Assembly (NCBI RefSeq): GCF_041929345.1
Contig: NZ_JBHFNQ010000255.1
Span: 1 to 64,000 of the forward strand
Direction: 5' to 3'
Length of the DNA: 64,000 nt
DNA from: Floridanema aerugineum
GTDB taxonomy: Bacteria > Cyanobacteriota > Cyanobacteriia > Cyanobacteriales > Aerosakkonemataceae
Below the pieces are notes generated by a model. It did not search any database. It had not been told where the DNA came from and saw nothing but the letters and a program-made list of their open reading frames with translations. Shown piece after piece: positions 50,701 to 59,035 of this stretch. The position numbers and the translations under genes were made by a program. The stretch's first letter is position 1. Each line of letters begins with the position of its first letter.

Positions 50701-50897
50701 GTCACTAAAGATTCGATTTCTTCGGGTGCGAGTCCGGGTGCTTCCGTCTGAATTTCCACTTGGGGCGGTGCAAAGGGCGGGAAGACATCCAGTTGCATTT
50801 GGGGAATGACGTAAATCGTCCACAGAGTAATGATAACGGTAGCGATAACGACTAGCCATCTGCGATCGATTACCCATCTGAGAATTGTGCTGAACAT
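47778..50897 (-). CDS. Heavy-metal efflux RND pump (CusA/CzcA/NrsA family)
   Basis: A 1039-residue inner-membrane proton antiporter that expels metal cations through a tripartite complex. The N-terminal helix is followed by two large periplasmic regions and 12 TM helices. The HME-type helix-4 motif is SVAIGTAIDDAIVYAENTYRN, the acidic residues of which carry protons. The substrate metal is not evident from sequence; the RppAB(NrsRS)-like regulator suggests nickel, cobalt or similar. Its adaptor gene lies 4 kb upstream beyond an inserted block. It has its own upstream TTTCAT direct repeat, so it can be transcribed independently. Confidence 0.93.
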   Translation of the reverse strand: MFSTILRWVIDRRWLVVIATVIITLWTIYVIPQMQLDVFPPFAPPQVEIQTEAPGLAPEEIESLVTLLIESAINGTPGVTAVRSSSAVGISVVKVIFDWGTDIYQARQLVTERLQQAMSKLPKAVETPQLSPTTSPVGTILTYAFTSETTPLMEVRRIVDWQVTNRLLAVPGVAQVVAYGGDVRQYQVLVDPAKLKAFDVSLQDVTKAVEAANTNAPGGYLITPDKETLIRGVGRIEALEDLKYSAITSRQGTPVRIADVADVQIGAAIKRGDGSLNGQKSVVVLVNRQPNADTPTVTRAVEAAMKEVQQSLLKDIKFTVTFRQEEYIKSSVENVRSALVEGSIIVAVILIPFLMNWRTLTVVLLDFFLTWLIALLFMSWVGLGLNTMTLGGLSVAIGTAIDDAIVYAENTYRNLRENKLSLNPRPIMDVIFDGSNEVRDSLIGATVIGIVVFSPIFTLPGVEGRIFTPMGITYLVVVVISSLESLLISPALCAIILPSKKMRVREPWLPRFAKRVYSFFLNFSMRHSGIILSLASAAMVAALIILPSFGRSFLPEFQEQTLVNTILLYPGVSLEATNSAAFAIEDALKKDPNFDYVQVRSGRAPGDSDAAGVNSAHIDMGISEAGMKNRTKTLELLREEFAKLPGVVPNIGGFISHRMDEVLSGVRSQIAVKIFGSDLEQLREIGAKVEEQMKTVAGIVDLQLEPQVPIQQIQVKFDRQAAGRYGLNVGELSEIIETSLNGQVVSQVLEGQQTFDLVVWLKPEARNNLETIQNLLVDTPTGNKIPLAQVARVQYGTGPNTINRENVSRLIVVSANAKGRDLRSVVNEIQAKVKQNVQVHFGYFIQYGGQFEAEQRASQNILVFSAIAFIIITVLMYLSVKSIASTAMIMINLPIGLVGGIVSVALTGSVISVASLVGFVTLFGVATRNGLLLVDNYNTKFAEGMPAKDAIVKGSMERLNAILMTALTSALGLIPLVVEGGPGKEILQPLAIVVLGGLFTSTALTLLVLPALYSQFGKLLIPKPNQQEDKVIISDKVKV

Positions 50898-50954
50898 TTA
50901 TCAGGTAATGGTGTCAGTACGGAGAATTCCTTTTTTAATCATTCACACAGCCCA

Positions 50955-50971
50955 ATGAAATCAGGATGAAA
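50955..50971 (-). promoter_or_regulatory. TTTCAT-N5-TTTCAT direct repeat before the RND pump gene
   Basis: Two hexamers with 11-bp spacing, read on the minus strand, 58 nt before the pump's start codon. The identical arrangement stands 56 nt before the adaptor gene (56663-56679). This spacing is what OmpR/PhoB-class regulators recognise. Candidate RppA box. Confidence 0.65.
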
Positions 50972-51022
50972 TTAGACCTTATTTTTAATAGAGTTCTTGC
51001 CAAAGTGCCAAATTTTGTTTTT

Positions 51023-51124
51023 TTACCACAGATATCCACATCTGAGTTTAGCCGCAGTATCTTCACACCACGCCACAAAATCTCGATCGTAAAGAGTATC
51101 AGTTTTTGGAATTATTTTGTTCAT
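51023..51124 (-). pseudogene. Truncated DUF29 gene
   Basis: 34 codons from ATG 51124 to TAA 51023 read MNKIIPKTDTLYDRDFVAWC then EDTAAKLRCGYLW. This matches the start of DUF29 proteins (TLYE-DF-AWCE-TA-KLR). A normal DUF29 gene has about 150 codons; the remainder is lost. Confidence 0.65.
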
Positions 51125-51157
51125 AATTTTTTTCTTAAGTAATTAAATGTAAAATTT

Positions 51158-51313
51158 TTATTGATTATCAAATACAATCCCTTCATACAAAAGTTCGATC
51201 GCACACTCAAACTCAATGCTTTCTAATGCTATCTCATCCCCATTCGTATAAGCATAATAAAGCCACATTTTACCTTCTGTGCGATGATAAACTTCAACGG
51301 AAATAGATTCAGG
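51158..51313 (-). pseudogene. C-terminal fragment of a Uma2 family gene
   Basis: The minus-strand frame ending at TAA 51158 gives PESISVEVYHRTEGKMWLYY and AYTNGDEIALESIEFECAIE then LLYEGIVFDNQ. This is the typical end of Uma2 (PF05685, PD-(D/E)XK-like) proteins, with the EVY and LES-(D/E)FE blocks. No N-terminal part is attached; a TGA lies directly upstream. Confidence 0.7.
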
Positions 51314-51640
51314 TCAGTTCTAAAACATTGAGGTACTTAAAACTGAACTGACTCTAGAACCGATTCGAGCCAATACGGTTGCTTTTTTGCAAACAGCTAA
51401 CCAAATTTCACAGTTAGAGTTACGAATTTTACATTTAGAGTTTCACATCTCTAACTAAATATAAGCTCCAGTTAACCTGAAAGACCCAAAAAATTCTTAT
51501 TTTTATTACAAATTTTTTACAATTTAGTCCTAGCATAGATTCTTGAACGCTAATAAAACATCCAAGGTGTCCTAAATTCCTTTGTTGTTCAGGATTGTTA
51601 TTGTACAAGGTTTCAGACAATAAAACGAGGATGTTCTAAG

Positions 51641-53302
51641 ATGAAAGCTAACAAATATTTGATAAGTTCTTTACCCGAATTAAGTAGATCGCCCCAGCGG
51701 TGGTTATTGATTTTACTGGCTTTAGTATTAGCATTAGGACTATTTTTTCGCGTTGTCAATCTTGACAAAAAACCTGTCTGGGCTGATGAAACTCACACCT
51801 TTTCTGTAATTTCGGGTTATTCCTCCTTTTCTGTGATTTTAGGCGAGTCTGAATCAGAAGTGATTGATAAGCTTTCTACAAAAGGAATCGTTAGCGTTGG
51901 AGATTTCCTAAAATATCAATACCCTAATCCTGACAGAAATCTAGGCGATACTCTTCAAAAGCTTTACACAGATGTTCATCCGCCTCTTTACTTTCTGATG
52001 GCACGTTCCTGGGTTGAAAGTTTTGGACACTCAGTTTCAGTGCTGCGGAGTATCTCTGCTGTTCTTAGCATCCTTGCATTTCCTTGTATGTACTGGCTCT
52101 GCCTGGAATTATTTAGATCCTCGTTAGCAGGCATAGTGGGAACTGTATTACTGTTAGTATCTCCGATTCAAGTTATATATGCTCAAGAAGCAAGACCTTA
52201 TAGCTTACTCACGCTAGTTGTACTTTTTTCAGGTGCTTCTTTACTCTGGGCAATCCGAACACAAAAAAAGGTTGCTTGGTTCACCTATGCAATCTCTTCA
52301 ATTTTAGGTCTTTACTCGCAGTACTTTTTTGTACTTGTTTTATTTGGTTATTTAGTTTATGTGGTTTTGAGCGAATCTTTTCAACTGACAAGCAAACTCC
52401 GATACTTTCTTCTGGCAACCTTTGCTAGCCTGATCGCCTTTTTCCCTTGGGCTATTTTGGTTCTTAGACACTTTTCCGATTTCCAGGGTTCATCTGCCTG
52501 GATGAAAAAGCATACGTTAACCCTTGCAGGGGCAATTAGATTATGGTCTGAAAATATTAGCCTTTCCTTTATTGATCCACGAACTAGTGAGTACTTTGGT
52601 TTTGGGAAGTTTGGTCTCTATTTCCTGATCCCATTCGTTTTAGTTTTAGTTGCTTACTCTATTTATTTTCTATTTATTAAAACATCAAAACAAGTCTATC
52701 TGTTTGTGTTTACCTTGATTGGCTCGACAGGATTGCCTTTAATTGCTATTGATTTGCTCTTAGGGGGAAACCGCCAAACTTGGCCTCGATACTTAATACC
52801 CTGCTTTTTAGGAGTACAAATTTGTGTTACTTATCTGCTTACCTATAAAATTTCATCTCTGAATTTCACTCAAAACCGCTGGCAAAGAAAGTTTTGGTTG
52901 CTAACAACAGCCGCTTTAGTAACTAGTGGAATCATCTTCTGTTCAATCATTTCACAAGCAGATACTTGGTGGAATAAGTATGGTGGTGAATCCACTAATC
53001 AAGTCTCTCGGATCATCCATCAAGCTAAAGACCCACTTATCGTAGTCAACCGAAAACGTCCAGGAACAGTCTTCTTTTATAACCTGGATTCAGACGTAAA
53101 ACTCCTATTTGTTCGCGATGAAGCTTTAGAAACCTCTAACTTTAATCAGGGTATTGATATTTTTCTGCTCAATCCGACCAAAGATCTGAAGGAAGAGCTA
53201 AGACAGCAAAAATATCGCTTAGAAATTATGGCTCAATTTCCAGCGCCAGGTCCTGTACCATCTGATCCCACTGAACTTTGGAAGCTGATTAAATCTGAAT
53301 GA
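51641..53302 (+). CDS. GT-C glycosyltransferase (family 39/ArnT-like)
   Basis: A 553-residue polytopic protein with about ten TM helices and a C-terminal soluble tail (about 455-553). The catalytic first loop has PVWADETHTF (Asp/Glu pair near 48-49) and TDVHPPLYFLMARSW; YAQEARPYSLL follows in the next loop. Such enzymes use polyprenyl-phosphate sugars to glycosylate proteins, lipids or polysaccharides outside the inner membrane. It is followed by an acyltransferase 3 gene 82 nt downstream; the two form an envelope-decoration cassette inserted, on the opposite strand, between the RND adaptor and pump genes. Confidence 0.85.
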   Translation: MKANKYLISSLPELSRSPQRWLLILLALVLALGLFFRVVNLDKKPVWADETHTFSVISGYSSFSVILGESESEVIDKLSTKGIVSVGDFLKYQYPNPDRNLGDTLQKLYTDVHPPLYFLMARSWVESFGHSVSVLRSISAVLSILAFPCMYWLCLELFRSSLAGIVGTVLLLVSPIQVIYAQEARPYSLLTLVVLFSGASLLWAIRTQKKVAWFTYAISSILGLYSQYFFVLVLFGYLVYVVLSESFQLTSKLRYFLLATFASLIAFFPWAILVLRHFSDFQGSSAWMKKHTLTLAGAIRLWSENISLSFIDPRTSEYFGFGKFGLYFLIPFVLVLVAYSIYFLFIKTSKQVYLFVFTLIGSTGLPLIAIDLLLGGNRQTWPRYLIPCFLGVQICVTYLLTYKISSLNFTQNRWQRKFWLLTTAALVTSGIIFCSIISQADTWWNKYGGESTNQVSRIIHQAKDPLIVVNRKRPGTVFFYNLDSDVKLLFVRDEALETSNFNQGIDIFLLNPTKDLKEELRQQKYRLEIMAQFPAPGPVPSDPTELWKLIKSE

Positions 53303-53384
53303 TTTAACAAAATTTTCTGGAAATTATTTGAATGGTCTGATGCGTACTTAGCTAGTTCAACCACGCTCAAAGGAGTTAATCACT

Positions 53385-54551
53385 ATGAGAGAGCATAAGC
53401 GATTAGGTGGCATTGACTTATTTCGAGGTTTAGCAATTTATGCTGTCATAATTCTTCACATTGATGAAAGTGTGAAAGTAATGTCTCCGGGTTGGTCAAA
53501 GATTACTGATTTTGCCCTGTTTGCGGTTCCTTTCTTTCTTGCTATGTCTTTTTATCTGGCAATTAACAAACTTTATCTCTCCCAAAGTTCATACCCATTG
53601 CGTTCAAGGTTGCTTCGCCTTTTAATTCCTTACGGGGTTTGGTCTATCTTTTACTTAATTTATAAATCTGCTAAGTACTTGGTTGCTGGTGAATCCAGCA
53701 AATTTTTGGGACTCTTCGGAGATCCTCTGTCTCTTGTTTTCTTTGGGGGAGCAGCTTTCCATTTATACTTCCTTCCTCTGTTATCAATAGGAACCTTGCT
53801 AATAAAGCTGGTGGAGTTTTTGAGCGCTAGAAATATTTCTGTAAGAAAATTAGGGATACTTGCTCTAGTGAGTTTGCTAATTTACGAAGTGGTTTTACTA
53901 TCTGGGAATGAGCTAAAAACCCCTGCTAATGTTGCATTTGAACCATTATTAGCTGTTGTCTTCCCTGGAGGAAATTCTCATCCTCTGTTACGATTACTTC
54001 TAGTTGTAATTTTCTGGACTTTGAGATGTTTACCCTACATCATGGTTGCAATGCTTTTAGCACATCCGGCTGTGAATCAACGCTGTTTTAAGCTAATCAA
54101 CCGATATTCCTTACTATGGATACTTACTTTTTTGGTTTTTAACACTTTCGGTGATCTTATAATGCCACAGTCTATCTATGAAGTGTCAAGAGGTTTTACA
54201 GCTTTAATAGCTGCGCTCGCTGCTTCAACCATGTTCAACGAGTATTTTTTAATTAAAAGCTTAGGATATTGCTCCTTTGGAATTTATCTTATTCATCTCT
54301 TTTTTACTGAAATATTTCAATCGGTAGCAATTCGTTTGTATCCTGATTATGTCCACGAAGCCAAATCTATATTTCTACTTCTAGCTTCAATGATCGTCCT
54401 ATTGATTAGTTGGGGAATTACAGTACTGTTAATGCAGCGGAAAAATTTATCTCTGATCTTGTTTGGTTTAAAACAGCAGATTAGTCAGGTAGCAGATGAA
54501 CAATCAATCAAAAAAGACCAGAGAGAACCTAGTGCAACGCGGCCAAAGTAA
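53385..54551 (+). CDS. Acyltransferase 3 family membrane protein
   Basis: A 388-residue polytopic protein (about 10 TM helices). N-terminal RLGGIDLFRGLAIYAVIILHI carries the family's D-RG and a His in TM1; SYPLRSRLLRLLIPYGVWS is the conserved R-x10-P-W segment. These enzymes O-acetylate extracellular polysaccharide or lipid sugars. It has a Shine-Dalgarno AAAGGAG 8 nt before the ATG. Its 3' end overlaps the broken Uma2-type gene by 23 nt, marking an insertion boundary. A role in acetylating the alginate-like polymer is possible but purely contextual. Confidence 0.85.
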   Translation: MREHKRLGGIDLFRGLAIYAVIILHIDESVKVMSPGWSKITDFALFAVPFFLAMSFYLAINKLYLSQSSYPLRSRLLRLLIPYGVWSIFYLIYKSAKYLVAGESSKFLGLFGDPLSLVFFGGAAFHLYFLPLLSIGTLLIKLVEFLSARNISVRKLGILALVSLLIYEVVLLSGNELKTPANVAFEPLLAVVFPGGNSHPLLRLLLVVIFWTLRCLPYIMVAMLLAHPAVNQRCFKLINRYSLLWILTFLVFNTFGDLIMPQSIYEVSRGFTALIAALAASTMFNEYFLIKSLGYCSFGIYLIHLFFTEIFQSVAIRLYPDYVHEAKSIFLLLASMIVLLISWGITVLLMQRKNLSLILFGLKQQISQVADEQSIKKDQREPSATRPK

Positions 54552-54945
54552 GGCTTAATGACTTGCTTGGAACAGCAAGAACATCGGGATTAGTCCCTAT
54601 AAAAAATAGCGTAATGTCGTTATGAGGAATAGTACCCCCTGTCATAGCCAAAATTTCCCCATCAACATATTCATGCCGAATTTCCTGCTGAGATTCCCAT
54701 TCTAGGTATTGTTCATGAGAATTAAATTGTTTTTTTAGTTCGATTAAAATTGGCGCAATAATCATTTCTGAACGTGCTTTTTCTGTAGCAATTTCTAACG
54801 CTAGAGGCGTGTTATATTCCAGAGATTGCTTTAGGAAATCGCTAATGGATGCTTCTGGAACGTTCGTGAACAAGTCAAGCTTTTCGATAATACTCAATCC
54901 AAAAGCTTGTTCGACTGTCTCTAAGGTAAACTGGCTATAAGACAT
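54529..54945 (-). pseudogene. Truncated fusion gene: conserved cyanobacterial domain plus Uma2 N-terminus
   Basis: The 138-codon frame begins with MSYSQFTLETVEQAFGLSII and EKLDLFTNVPEASISDFLKQ, a known cyanobacterial domain. It continues into SHEQYLEWESQQEIRHEYVD then GEILAMTGGTIPHNDIT, the start of a Uma2 nuclease-like domain. After HNDIT the reading becomes unrelated and runs into the 3' end of the acyltransferase gene. The intact gene should be over 300 codons. It is probably the front part of a gene broken by rearrangement. Confidence 0.65.
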
Positions 54946-54975
54946 CTGATTACCCGATCGCTTCTATTTTCTCTA

Positions 54976-56607
54976 TCATACTGTGCGATCGCTCTCCCCC
55001 TTCCCCAACACAGATAATTCACCTTTCTCATTATTGCTACTATAAACTATTGTATGAGATGGCGATGTTATCTGAGGTTTGGTTCTTCGACCTAACCAAA
55101 AAGCCGCAAATGCGATCGCACCAACCCCCGGAATCATCCACCAAAAAGGCGCAACATTTTTGATATCCAATTCTAAATTCTTGCTTCCTGAATCTTCCGC
55201 TTTACTTTTAACTTCTTCCTTTTGACTTTTAGCTTTCAAATTACTACCGCGCAAAGATTGAGCATAAAGTTGCGGCGCACGCTGAGTAACTAACAAATCT
55301 CCCTCAAATAAACCAGTTTTTACCTCCACCAAATCCCCTGAAGTTTCACCCAAAGTAACTTCTACACCTTGAAAAGCATCACCATTCTGCACATAAACAA
55401 GTTTTTTTCCATTAGCATCAACCACCGCAGAACTAGGAATCGCTAAAATAGGGTTCGCTGTTTGATCTGTGAAAACTTCTAACTCTGCAAACATTCCCGG
55501 TTTTAACTCTTTGCTAGGATTTTCTAGTTCAATTTTCACAGGTAAAACTCGTGTTTCCCCTTCCACAACTGAGCCAATAACTGTTATTCTGCCGTTAAAT
55601 GTGCGATTAGGTAAACTGGCAAATCTTGCCATTGCACGCTGACCTAATTTAACTTTATCTAAATCTTTTTCATAAATATTTGCAGTGGCAAAAACTTGGC
55701 TATCATCTGCGATCGTCATTAGTTTACCACCCGCATCTTCAAAAGCTTGACCCAGTGTAGCCTCCCTATCCACCACCACACCAGAAATCCGCGCCGTCAC
55801 CACCACCAAACCTTTCTCATTAGGGCGAGTTCCCAGTTGTTGCAACCTTGTCTGATAAGCAGTTTCACTCAACCCCAAACGCGACTTCGCCACCTCAACC
55901 GCAGTTTGCGATCGTTTCAGTTCCGCTTCCCCAGCCAAAACTTCCCGACGACTCAGCGCTTTCACCAATTGCGCCTCACCCTCTCGCAAATGAGCCTCCG
56001 ACTCCAGCATTGTGCGTCGCGGAATCGCCCCCGCACTCGCCAAATCTTTATCGCGCTGATACTTTTCCTTCGCCACCCTAACTTCAGTGCTAGCTTGTTC
56101 GATTTCAGCCGCAGCGATTTGACGTTGTTGCACTAAGTTTTCTTGCGCCAGTTTTAAATCAGCTTGCGCTTTTTGCAAATCCCCTTGCGCCTCAACTTGT
56201 TTTTCCTGAGAGTTCACCCGCAGTTCCACCAAATCAGGTGCAGCTAAAACAGCTAAAGGTTGCCCTACTTTCACAAAAGCACCAGGCTCAACCAACAACT
56301 CAACAACTTTTGCCCCAGAAATTGGTGTAGTTACCTCAACTTTTTTACTAGGCAAAGTTTCAATTTGCCCAGTGGTTTTAATGCTAACAGCTAACAGTTG
56401 CCGTTTCACTGGTTCAACTTTAATTGACAGCCGTTTTGCTGTTTCTGCATCAACTTGAATCGCCTCAGAAGATGGCGCGGCTTCATTTCCAGTTTCAAAT
56501 TCATGCCCACCATGTCCGGGATGTGCTAGAACAATTGCGGGAGTAGTTAGTATCAGAAAGCTCAAAAGCGGTGCATAAAGTTGGGAACGGTTAGCTCGGC
56601 GCATCAT
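54976..56607 (-). CDS. RND efflux periplasmic adaptor (CusB/CzcB/NrsB type)
   Basis: A 543-residue membrane fusion protein. Signal peptide (about 1-28) is followed by the His-rich metal-binding-like HPGHGGHEFE. The barrel halves are GAKVVELLVEPGAFVKVGQPLAVLAAPD and ARISGVVVDREATLGQAFEDAG; the coiled coil lies at about 125-240 and beta-barrel and membrane-proximal domains at about 270-430. A C-terminal TM segment (about 487-507, PFWWMIPGVGAIAFAAFWLG) is unusual for CzcB-type adaptors. It links the RND pump to an outer-membrane channel not present in the window. Confidence 0.92.
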   Translation of the reverse strand: MMRRANRSQLYAPLLSFLILTTPAIVLAHPGHGGHEFETGNEAAPSSEAIQVDAETAKRLSIKVEPVKRQLLAVSIKTTGQIETLPSKKVEVTTPISGAKVVELLVEPGAFVKVGQPLAVLAAPDLVELRVNSQEKQVEAQGDLQKAQADLKLAQENLVQQRQIAAAEIEQASTEVRVAKEKYQRDKDLASAGAIPRRTMLESEAHLREGEAQLVKALSRREVLAGEAELKRSQTAVEVAKSRLGLSETAYQTRLQQLGTRPNEKGLVVVTARISGVVVDREATLGQAFEDAGGKLMTIADDSQVFATANIYEKDLDKVKLGQRAMARFASLPNRTFNGRITVIGSVVEGETRVLPVKIELENPSKELKPGMFAELEVFTDQTANPILAIPSSAVVDANGKKLVYVQNGDAFQGVEVTLGETSGDLVEVKTGLFEGDLLVTQRAPQLYAQSLRGSNLKAKSQKEEVKSKAEDSGSKNLELDIKNVAPFWWMIPGVGAIAFAAFWLGRRTKPQITSPSHTIVYSSNNEKGELSVLGKGESDRTV

Positions 56608-56662
56608 GGGAAATGTCCTTGACTACAAGGGAGCAACTAAACTTTAAGTGTTCCACATAAAA

Positions 56663-56679
56663 ATGAAACCAGGATGAAA
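56663..56679 (-). promoter_or_regulatory. TTTCAT-N5-TTTCAT direct repeat before the adaptor gene
   Basis: The same two hexamers, spacing and flanks (AATTTCATCCTG) as at 50955-50971, here 56 nt before the adaptor start codon. Shared position and sequence indicate coregulation, most simply by RppA. Confidence 0.65.
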
Positions 56680-56698
56680 TTTTTCTCTAGCGTCCTAT

Positions 56699-57469
56699 CT
56701 AAAATTTCATTGTTTGTATAGCATTTACTATTTTACTCACATCTGCTGCATAAAAACCTGCCGAATTAATGCAATTTATTTCCACAATCTTGTAACCTTC
56801 CTCAGTTAAAGCAATATCAATTACGAAAGCCCTTGAAGGTTGCCAAATTTCCATCATTTGTGAGACAAATTGGTAAGCATCTGGCTCAACATTTGCATCT
56901 AAACAAAACTTACCACCCAATTTATAGAGAGAACCTGTAACTAAATGATTATCAACTACAAAAAATCTATACTCTTTATAAAGAGTTTGCACAGGAGAAA
57001 TCATTACTTCTGTATCTTCTGTTAAATAAGTTGATTTACTAAATACTTCTTCTTTCCAAGACTTTAAATATTCTTTGTCGATTACTGTGCCGTTAAAATG
57101 TTTTAAATCCTCACAAGGTCGCACAAAAAATTTATTTAGCTCACTTATCCCCTTTTCAATTTGAGAAATAGGAAAGATTTTAGCTTGGTAATTTAAGATG
57201 TTTTTCCCCCAAGCTTCCGACCATACTTTAAAGTGAAAATTCTGATTATGGAATACTCCCGGATACCAGCCTCGCTCTTGGGAAATTCGCACTAAGGCAG
57301 TAGAACCGAATGCTAAAATGGGATTTGGTTCAGTAATTTCTGGAACTAGGTTATGGGAGAAAGGAACTATTTTAACCTGACAATAATTGATGCCTTGTCG
57401 AAGGCAGGCATCCAAGAAATTTTCATATTCCCTTTCTTGAAATAAGTTTTCTTGAATTACCCATAACAT
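56699..57469 (-). CDS. ATP-grasp domain protein (R2K clade, DUF4343-like)
   Basis: 256 residues. The N-terminal part (about 1-90) is followed by an ATP-grasp core: KFFVRPCEDLKHFNGTVI, the ISPVQTLYKEYRFFVVDNHLVTGSLYK strand set and FVIDIALTEEGYKIVEINCINSAGFYAAD with the magnesium-binding D...E-N pattern. R2K ATP-grasp ligases join amino or carboxy groups of peptides and are common in conflict and phage contexts, but the partner substrate is unknown. It lies 91 nt upstream of the adaptor gene on the same strand, with the TTTCAT repeat in between, and so is likely a separate unit. Confidence 0.8.
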   Translation of the reverse strand: MLWVIQENLFQEREYENFLDACLRQGINYCQVKIVPFSHNLVPEITEPNPILAFGSTALVRISQERGWYPGVFHNQNFHFKVWSEAWGKNILNYQAKIFPISQIEKGISELNKFFVRPCEDLKHFNGTVIDKEYLKSWKEEVFSKSTYLTEDTEVMISPVQTLYKEYRFFVVDNHLVTGSLYKLGGKFCLDANVEPDAYQFVSQMMEIWQPSRAFVIDIALTEEGYKIVEINCINSAGFYAADVSKIVNAIQTMKF

Positions 57470-57772
57470 AATAAAGTTCCTGTTTACTTAAATCTTTGAC
57501 TTGAATCTAAGTTATTATAGCTTTCGAGCAATTTTACTTGATGGAAGCAAGGGAGAGGCGATCGCACAATGGCACAATTAGTGATAGGTATATTGTAGCG
57601 ATCGTATTCTAGCTTTACTCAACCCCAGTACCTTGCTTTCTGGGTATTTGTCTTTTCAGATGCTGTTAAGTATTTTTGCTTGACCTTTTTTAGATATTTT
57701 TGACTTTCCTGATTATATAATCAGAAATCTGAAGTGATATAAAATATATCCACCCGGAGATAGTTGCCAACT
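57470..57772. other. 303-nt divergent promoter region
   Basis: Lies between the ATP-grasp gene and the amino-acid transporter operon. No ORF or structured RNA was recognised. CGGAG at 57755-57759 is the Shine-Dalgarno for the binding-protein gene; no NtcA box could be read. Confidence 0.45.
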
Positions 57773-58963
57773 ATGAAAAAGACTACCGCCTTGTTTGCTG
57801 GCTTGGCTTTATTCCTGTCAGCCTGCACTCAAACTAACTCAAACACACAAACAAGTTCAATTTCTCAAGGCATTCCTATAGGAGTTGCCTTAGCCCAAAC
57901 AAGTAACGTCGCCCTGTTAGGACAAGAAGGCATTCAAGGTGCCAAAATAGCTGAGAAATATTTTAATGACAAAGGTGGCGTTGATGGTACTCCTATTAAA
58001 CTAATAGTACAAGACACTGGTGGCGATGAAACAGGGGCGATAAACGCTTTTCAAATTCTCATTAATCAGAATAAAGTTGTGGGAATTGTTGGCCCAACTT
58101 TATCCCAGCAAGCCTTTAGTTCTAACCCCATTGCTGAACGGGCAAAAGTTCCCGTAATTGCTGCTTCTAATACGGCTAAAGGTATTCCTGAAATTGGTGA
58201 TTATATTGCCCGTGTTTCCGCCCCAGTTACTGTTGTCGCCCCCAATTCCATTAACGCAGCTTTAAAGTTAAATCCTAACATCAAAAAAGTGGCGGTTTTC
58301 TACGCTCAAAATGATGCGTTTAACAAGTCGGAAACCGAAATTTTTCAAAAAACATTAAAAGATAAAGGTTTAGACATTGTTACTGTGCAAAAGTTCCTGA
58401 CAACTGATACTGACTTTCAAGCCCAAGCAACAAACGCGATTAATTTAAAACCAGATTTAATTGTTATTTCCGGTTTAGCTGCCGATGGCGGAAATTTAGT
58501 GCGACAATTGCGAGAATTGGGTTATAAAGGCATTATCATTGGCGGAAATGGTTTCAATACTTCTAATATTTTTGCCGTATGTAAAGCAAGTTGCAACGGT
58601 GTATTAGTCGCCCAAGCTTATAGCCCTCAACATTCCAACGCAATTAATCAAGCTTTTCGTGCTGCTTATCTCCAACAATATAAGAAAGAACCACCCCAAT
58701 TTAGCGCCCAAGCTTTTGCTGCGGTTCAAGTGTTTGTAGAAGCACTTAAAGCTGTAGATAAAAGAAGTGATATTGCCAAAATGCCCTTGGATAAATTGCG
58801 TTCTGAATTGAACAAAGAATTACTGACTCGTAAGTACGACACTCCCTTGGGCGAAATTGCCTTTACCCCTGTTGGTGATGTAGTTCAGAAAGATTTTTAC
58901 GTAGCACAATTGCAAGTTGATGCTAATGGTAATAATGGCAAATTCGCCTCTGTCAAAAAATAG
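57773..58963 (+). CDS. Branched-chain/neutral amino acid ABC transporter, substrate-binding lipoprotein
   Basis: 396 residues from ATG 57773 (MKKTTALFAGLALFLSAC); a TTG 9 nt upstream is less likely. Lipobox LSAC (Cys 18). The periplasmic binding fold of the LivJ type has IPIGVALAQTSNVALLGQEG, IVGPTLSQQAFSSNPIAE and VPVIAASNTA. It resembles cyanobacterial NatB/UrtA-like proteins, and the linked genes favour hydrophobic or neutral amino acids. First gene of the transporter set. Confidence 0.92.
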   Translation: MKKTTALFAGLALFLSACTQTNSNTQTSSISQGIPIGVALAQTSNVALLGQEGIQGAKIAEKYFNDKGGVDGTPIKLIVQDTGGDETGAINAFQILINQNKVVGIVGPTLSQQAFSSNPIAERAKVPVIAASNTAKGIPEIGDYIARVSAPVTVVAPNSINAALKLNPNIKKVAVFYAQNDAFNKSETEIFQKTLKDKGLDIVTVQKFLTTDTDFQAQATNAINLKPDLIVISGLAADGGNLVRQLRELGYKGIIIGGNGFNTSNIFAVCKASCNGVLVAQAYSPQHSNAINQAFRAAYLQQYKKEPPQFSAQAFAAVQVFVEALKAVDKRSDIAKMPLDKLRSELNKELLTRKYDTPLGEIAFTPVGDVVQKDFYVAQLQVDANGNNGKFASVKK

Positions 58964-58993
58964 TTATTAGTGATTGGTGATTGAGTAAAACTT

Positions 58994-59029
58994 AACCAAT
59001 GACCAATGACAAATGACAAATGACAAATC
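58994..59029. repeat. ACCAATG/ACAAATG heptamer array before livH
   Basis: Five heptamers fill the gap up to 6 nt before the livH ATG, leaving no Shine-Dalgarno. The same units lie at 40177-40205. Confidence 0.85.
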
Positions 59030-59035
59030 AAAAAT

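Noticed and set aside
51435..51620. 61-codon minus-strand frame upstream of the GT-C gene
   Set aside because: No domain or start signal; the region looks like decayed intergenic DNA and promoter.
55747..56136. 129-codon plus-strand frame inside the RND adaptor gene
   Set aside because: Antisense to a well-supported CDS; Arg/His/Pro/Gln-rich composition without a domain.
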